The notes below the pieces were generated by a model, which searched no databases, was not told where the DNA came from, and worked only from the letters and a program-made list of their open reading frames with translations. Source: Annona cherimola (taxonomy: Eukaryota > Streptophyta > Magnoliopsida > Magnoliales > Annonaceae). Taken from it: a stretch of 64,000 nucleotides of DNA. Position 1 is the first letter of the stretch. The number at the start of each line of letters is the position of its first letter. The stretch is from positions 6,058,007 through 6,122,006 of the forward strand of contig CM059971.1 of the NCBI GenBank assembly GCA_030490835.1, in the 5' to 3' direction. Of the stretch, positions 58,863 through 64,000 are shown piece by piece. The position numbers and the translations under genes are program-made.

Positions 58863-61055
58863 AGATGCCTCGTTTGTTTGAAATATTTTATTCTCGGCCC
58901 AATATTTTTATCTCTGTTTCGTTGTTTAGTCTCATGTGCACGAAATTTTAAAGAGGATGATGTTGTTGGGTCTTGCTTTTACAGATCTTTTGGTAACATA
59001 GTAGTGAGGAAATGAAAATTTAGGTTTTTGAAAAATAGGAAACTAATGTAATATAGAAGGTAGGTTTTTGAAAAATATAAAATTGATGTGATATGATAAT
59101 AATAATAAAATAATTTAAATATAAGGATAAATATCAAGATGTTGAATCACTCATTGAAAAATATGTAATGAAAGGTGGCAGTTTGCTTCCCTAACCCACG
59201 GCTCTTACCAAAGGGTGCCTATGTTTCTCATGCAAATGACATAAAATCGCTTGTTGTATCTGCTTAAAATACTCAGCGTATAATGCCTATACAATACCTC
59301 CTTCACAGGCTATAAGTGCTATGCAGCCTTCATCATGTTGTCTAACATGAACTACAAAATCAAGTTGTAGTTTTGGTCCACTGCAATGATGAGACTGTAA
59401 TTTTTTAGGTGAAATTTTTGGAAATAAGAACTAAAAATAAGAATTAAATTTTTAGGACTATCCGATCATGATTTTTGAATTTCATGGCAAACACTTTGTC
59501 TTGAGGCGCAACTTAGTTGGGGGTCCCGAGTAGACCATGTATCTGCTAATTCAATTTCCACGAAATCTATTATGCCTTATTTTAGGCATACCTTAGCAGA
59601 TTTTCTTTCAAGATCGAGTCATTTATTCCAGTTTCAGAGCTAAATTGATTCTTTAAAACCCTCTCATATTATATTTGAAAAATTATAATTCCTTGAATAA
59701 ATCTTTTTTATAAGCCTATTGTATTCAACATGATAACAACATAATTTTTAAAATATATTTGTTAAATATACTAATTAATAGATAAATTAAATAACTTTAC
59801 ATCTCTTTATATCTTTTCAATATGATATGTCTCATAAAAAAAATATTAGATATATTAGTGAAAACTCTTACTTTTTTCTTTAAGCCTTCCTTACTCTATT
59901 TTCTTTCAAGGTCGAGTCAACTTCGATTTAGAGATTCAAAAAGGTTCTTTAAAATAGCCTTCATAATATATTTAAAGTTATGATTTTTCTATAAAAGTTA
60001 TTCAGAAACATGTAATCAGTATGACACCAATAGAATTTTAAAATATATTTAATATACTAATTACTAGAAAAATTAACAAATTTATATATTTTAATTATAA
60101 ATATATCTTTATAATATAATATATTTTATGAAAGATAAAGAAAATAACTTAAGGGCTTCTAGATGTATCAATTCGCTTTGGTAAATAGTCTAATTTGGAA
60201 CCGTCTTGATATTTTTAAAATCTAACCAATCCATAATATTTTACGTTATTTGTTTTTCTTAGATATAAAAAATTATATCAATCTTTTTTCTAATGAAATT
60301 TTCTAGTGCCTCATTAAAAAATCATATCAACCCCCATTTGGATGGATAACATGGAAAACATGGGCGCCAATTATCATTCAGATAGTTATGGTGCTTAGTG
60401 GTCGCATAATTGATCATGAATACATGCAGGTGGACTATCGAGCCACAAACTATCACAATCATACATTTGGCTACACAGTCGACTAATAAGTGGGTTGCAT
60501 TTTCCATTATTTTTTGGATAATTTCTCTTGTACCTATAACAATCGAGCATAATCTCTAAGATATCCACGATGTTTTATAAATTTATCTTATACCAAGAAC
60601 ATTTCACCCTAAATTCCTTTCGTGCTCATGCCATCAATATAACCATTATTTATCCTATGGAAAAAATGATTTTGTTCATTTAAAATTTTCTAATTAATAT
60701 AATTTAACCTTAACATGATTCAATTGATCATAGTGAATCATTAATAGAAGATAATAAATAATTTAAAAGTCATATTAATGTTAAATTATTTTATTAAAGA
60801 AATTTAAAAGGATAAAATTATCTTTTTAATGAGGTAGATAACCATATTTTTAACGGCGTGGGTATAATAATAATTTAAGATAAAATATTATGGGTATAGG
60901 AAGAATTTATGACACGTTGTAAGCATAGTAGGAATTAGCTGCAATTCTTGTAAGTATAAAATGAATTATGCTATTATTTGTCGATCTCAACACGTGTGTA
61001 CACTACCCTCTGCAATTCGCGAGTTGGAATTTGATTTTGTCAATGATAATCCCGA
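58863..61055. other. AT-rich intergenic, no gene recognised
   Basis: Frames are short and without motifs. Two related stretches around 59590-59760 and 59890-60060 (TCAAG-TCGAGTCA, then TTAAAATATATTT) form a diverged direct repeat. Confidence 0.35.
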
Positions 61056-61063
61056 GCAACGAC

Positions 61064-61712
61064 TAGGGGTGCAACTTGGGCTGGGTTGAGCCCGAACCCG
61101 ATTTTTTTTCGTAACCCGAGCCCGATGAACTCGATTCGTAAATATTATAGGGTTAGAGTTCAAGTGAACCCGAATCCGAAGAACGCGAGCCCGATTTTCT
61201 ATTTAAACAATATTTCTTTATATTCTTCATATTTTATGTTGTTATATCTATATTTGAATACATATTTGACATATTGTAATTTTATTATAAATAAAGTATA
61301 TTATTTTTATTTATATTTATTTCTTGTTTCTATCATTTACTTTTACACTCATTTAATTTTCTTCTTTTATCTTCTTTTTAATGTTAAATTTTTTCTAAAA
61401 ATATTCTTTGTATTACTATTTTTTAAAAATATGTAATTTGATTATATATTATTATGTTTACTTACATGATTTGTTATTATTATTTATTCATATAAAATTC
61501 TAAACTTATCACTTTTAAATAAAATATAAATTTATCAATATAAATTCTAACCTGAAATTCAACCCGAATCCGTTTTTCAAAAATAGAGTTAGGGTTTAGG
61601 TTTTTCAAATAGAGTTAGGGTTAGGATTAGGATTGATATTTTATAACTAGAGTCAAGATTAAGATTAGTGTTGAAACGAACCCAAATTTAATGAGCCACA
61701 GTTACATCCCTA
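61064..61712. mobile_element. hAT-like non-autonomous element
   Basis: Starts TAGGGGTGCAACTTGGGCTG and ends GTTACATCCCTA. Flanking 8-mers GCAACGAC (61056-61063) and GCAACGAA (61713-61720) match at seven of eight. The AGAGTTAGGGTTAGGATTAG segment near its end is element sequence, not telomere. Same family as 53570-54524. Confidence 0.75.
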
Positions 61713-61720
61713 GCAACGAA

Positions 61721-62096
61721 CTTATGAAATTGCACCGTATCAGGAAACAAGCAGGTAAAAGTGAGTCACTTTCCATAATTACACTTTGCAAGCCGAGCTC
61801 AATCATCCGTGTGAGGCCCAACAGAAGGCCACTAGCTTACAAGCCTACGTTGACAGTTGCTCGACACCTTGCTGCAATGATCCCTTAACACCGTACCATA
61901 CCCTGTACGACCGTCCGCCTCGCTCGCTCTGGCAACGACCTTGACCTTTATCCGCCCTCCTCCAGGCAGCGCCATCATGCTTGGAGCTCCATGACTGCCC
62001 CAATGGCGTGGGATAACCAAGCTTCATCCTAATACTCGGGACTTCAATCGTAAACCCTCTCAAGATCGGGTTTTTTACTCTCAAATTATTTCTCAT
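61721..62096 (-). pseudogene. Degenerate LINE RNase H domain
   Basis: The minus strand reads GGGRIKVKVVA, then GRTGYGTVLRDHCSKV, then in another frame ASGLLLGLTRMIELGLQSV and IMESDSLL. These are successive parts of the plant L1 RNase H domain, with the catalytic-region Asp of the ES-D-S segment still visible. At least one frameshift and one stop make it inactive. It resembles 226-548. Confidence 0.6.
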
Positions 62097-62157
62097 TTGC
62101 CATAATTTTCAATACGTATACACGTATAATTTCTCCTATTTTACATTTTGCCTTTTT

Positions 62158-62430
62158 ACGTTTGTTTGGAGAGTAATAAAACTTTTTGACAAAAAAATTT
62201 TCGATTTAAAAGTTATTAAATTAATAAAAAATGATATGATGTGAATCATTGGGTAACAATGAAGTGTAAAGAAAATAAAATTAAAAGATTGGTTAGTTGT
62301 ATAAGTAATTGTCCAAAAATAATAAAAAAAGATAGTTGTATAAGAAAATGTAAAAAATATTGTTAAAATATAATAGTTATGAAGATTTAAAAATTTTAGT
62401 TAAAAAATTTTTTTTTAAAAATGAACATGC
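62158..62430 (+). mobile_element. AT-rich MITE, TAGTTGT family
   Basis: Contains TTGGTTAGTTGTATAAGTAA and the same flanking AAAACTTTTTGA / AAAAATTTT inverted theme as 57955-58210. Confidence 0.5.
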
Positions 62431-62676
62431 ATTATACTTCGAATCAATTGAGAAACATTTGAGTTCATAAAAAAAAATCACACTTAAGTAATTTTTAATT
62501 TTTGGAATGGTGTTAATCATGTATCAAAATGATTTTCATATCTAAGTGGAACAAATACTTTAAATCAAATGGATGAATTGAATTTAACAAATTATCCATA
62601 TAGAACCCAAACTAAACCATTTTGCCAAAATGAATTGATACATCTTGATAGAAAAAAAATGATCTCATTTCTATGT

Positions 62677-62782
62677 CATCAGCTTATATAGAAGTGGTTT
62701 TATACAACTCTTAAATTTAAAATTTTGATCATCAGCTTATATAGAAGCAGTTTTATGCAACCCTTAAATTTAAAATATTGAT
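62677..62782 (+). repeat. 53-bp tandem duplication
   Basis: Two adjacent units begin CATCAGCTTATATAGAAG (62677 and 62730) and differ at a few bases. Related to the MITE ends at 35.2-36.3 kb. Confidence 0.85.
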
Positions 62783-63274
62783 GCTTGACGAAAAATTTAA
62801 TTTTTTCATTGTATTTAATATTATTTGATTGGTAAAGATATCACAATTCATCTAAATCAAATATATGCATGGCCCATGTTGGATAAAAAATATATATTCA
62901 TATCTAAATCATAAAAAATGCTTAGATTTATTTATACATGTTTTAGAATATAATAATAGTTTATAAAATTATTTATCCCCATAATAATTATATATTAGAT
63001 GGTTTAGATATTGAAAATATAATTTTAAAATTGATATTTATATAAAAAATTATTTTATAATATTTTTTCGAAACAAATTATTTTATAATATTGATTGTAC
63101 ATTGATTGTACACATTTATAGATAGAGCTCATCCAGAGTGATAGTAGAAAAATGAAAGAATATTCAATAGAATGTAAATAATTTTAAATACACTTAGTAA
63201 AAAAATGATAGAATATTCAATATCATATAAATAATTTCAAATACCATAAATGAAGTATATTTCTTATGAAATAT

Positions 63275-63420
63275 CAAGATAGTAGCCACGAGTCGTGTGG
63301 GCTCATGGTAACAGGCAAAGTCTCTCTTCCTAGAAGTCTCTTGTTCAAATCCAACCAGCCGCGTTGATTGGTGGTAAGTTCTCCCCCAGTGGGAGTGGGA
63401 GTGAAAATATTGGTCTCCTA
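63275..63420 (+). mobile_element. Candidate tRNA-derived SINE
   Basis: A-box-like TGGGCTCATGG (63298-63308) is followed 33 bp later by B-box-like TGTTCAAATCC (63342-63352). That is the same spacing as in the SINE at 57.7 kb. A GC-rich body follows (CAGTGGGAGTGGGAGTG). No target duplication could be defined, so the ends are approximate. Confidence 0.55.
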
Positions 63421-63497
63421 ATTCATGGGGTATTTATAAAATGTTTCATCTGAAAATAGAGGTATATATAGGATGTCCCTCCTTTGTGAGGGTTGCC

Positions 63498-63581
63498 AAT
63501 GTGTTTGATTAGTGAGAGTTGTGAACATGCCTAATTTGTAATATGTTTGATTAGTGAGAGTTGTGAACATGCCTAATTTGT
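63498..63581 (+). repeat. 42-bp tandem duplication
   Basis: Two units starting AATGTGTTTGATTAG (63498) and AATATGTTTGATTAG (63540), almost identical. Confidence 0.9.
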
Positions 63582-63689
63582 TATATTAGATGTCACCATG
63601 TATATGATAATAATAAAACAAAGTATCGAATGTAATTAACGGTGCATTTTGATCAAAATGGGCTCTATATGTACTTAAATGTATTGATA

Positions 63690-63940
63690 TTTTATACAAT
63701 CATTTATTCATATATAAATTTTATAGCAAATCATTTATATATTGAAAAAACAACTTTAAAGTTGTTATTTATATTAAACTATTTTATTACATTGAATTTG
63801 TACCATTTTCAGATAGAGTCTATACACATATCCAATTGGGATGAAAATTGGTACGGTAATAGAATACGTAATTCTAAATATAATGGACAAAGTAAATTAT
63901 AATTTTATTATCAAGTGGAGCCCATTTTCAGGTAACTATA
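63690..63940 (+). repeat. Dispersed repeat related to 8622-8890
   Basis: Same orientation and order of shared segments as at 8.6-8.9 kb. Non-coding. Confidence 0.6.
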
Positions 63941-64000
63941 CAGTAATTGTGGTGCAGTGAAGTTGCATTTGAATATTTCTCTATCTATATATGTATATAA

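Noticed and set aside
61575..61670. Interstitial telomere repeat
   Set aside because: TTAGGG-like units are irregular and lie inside a hAT-like element with target duplications; the same occurs at 53590-53680.
1..64000. CRISPR arrays, operons or bacterial-type signals
   Set aside because: All evidence is plant nuclear; tandem repeats here lack unique spacers.

Overview
The window is AT-rich nuclear DNA from a flowering plant, with few genes and many repeats. The evidence is an intronless CC-NB-ARC-LRR immune receptor, a chromodomain-bearing Ty3/gypsy element with an initiator-Met-tRNA primer site, TRIM elements, a Sirevirus-like Ty1/copia fragment, L1-type LINE remnants with the plant RNase H tail, tRNA-derived SINEs, and MITEs related to MULE and hAT elements. 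I could not assign a species. All calls come from reading the sequence; no database search or alignment program was used.

Layout. 1-20 kb: no intact gene. A block of several kb is present twice (about 955-5875 and 16160-19872), with a third partial copy at 5876-8430. The copies carry a LINE 3' end and differ by later MITE insertions. Three foldback MITE-like hairpins lie at 8.9-10.1 kb, and a duplicated GA-rich leader-like block at 11.96-12.64 and 14.22-15.05 kb. 20.2-23.5 kb: the only convincing host gene, a CNL receptor with a MADA-like N-terminus and an unusual Gln/Asp/Glu repeat insertion before the P-loop. 23.7-34.0 kb: a young, nearly complete Tekay/Del-type chromovirus on the minus strand, with 2.5-kb LTRs, a perfect 5-bp target duplication, primer site, polypurine tract, gag, pol with chromodomain and an extra small acidic ORF. 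It starts 134 bp after the CNL stop codon. 35.2-36.3 kb: inverted-repeat MITE cluster. 38.0-40.1 and 50.9-52.6 kb: a second duplicated block; one copy holds a hAT-like insertion whose empty site survives in the other. 40.7-47.4 kb: a nested pile of a tandem TRIM array, a degenerate LINE split by a 1.6-kb non-autonomous LTR element, an inverted TRIM, and a Sirevirus-like LTR with its 3' internal part. 47-64 kb: small repeats, two hAT-like elements with 8-bp duplications, two SINE candidates, LINE remnants and degenerate tandem arrays.

How the parts relate. The CNL is the functional centre. The surrounding repeats record repeated local duplication, typical of resistance-gene neighbourhoods. The chromovirus is the most consequential neighbour: it lies in or just beyond the CNL 3' UTR, and its LTR promoter points back through the CNL in antisense. 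The most unusual features are the repeat-expanded CC/NB linker of the CNL, the extra acidic ORF of the chromovirus, the roughly 40-bp palindromes centred on GTCGAC in the Sirevirus-like LTR, and the hairpin at the SINE 3' end that resembles the local LINE 3' end.
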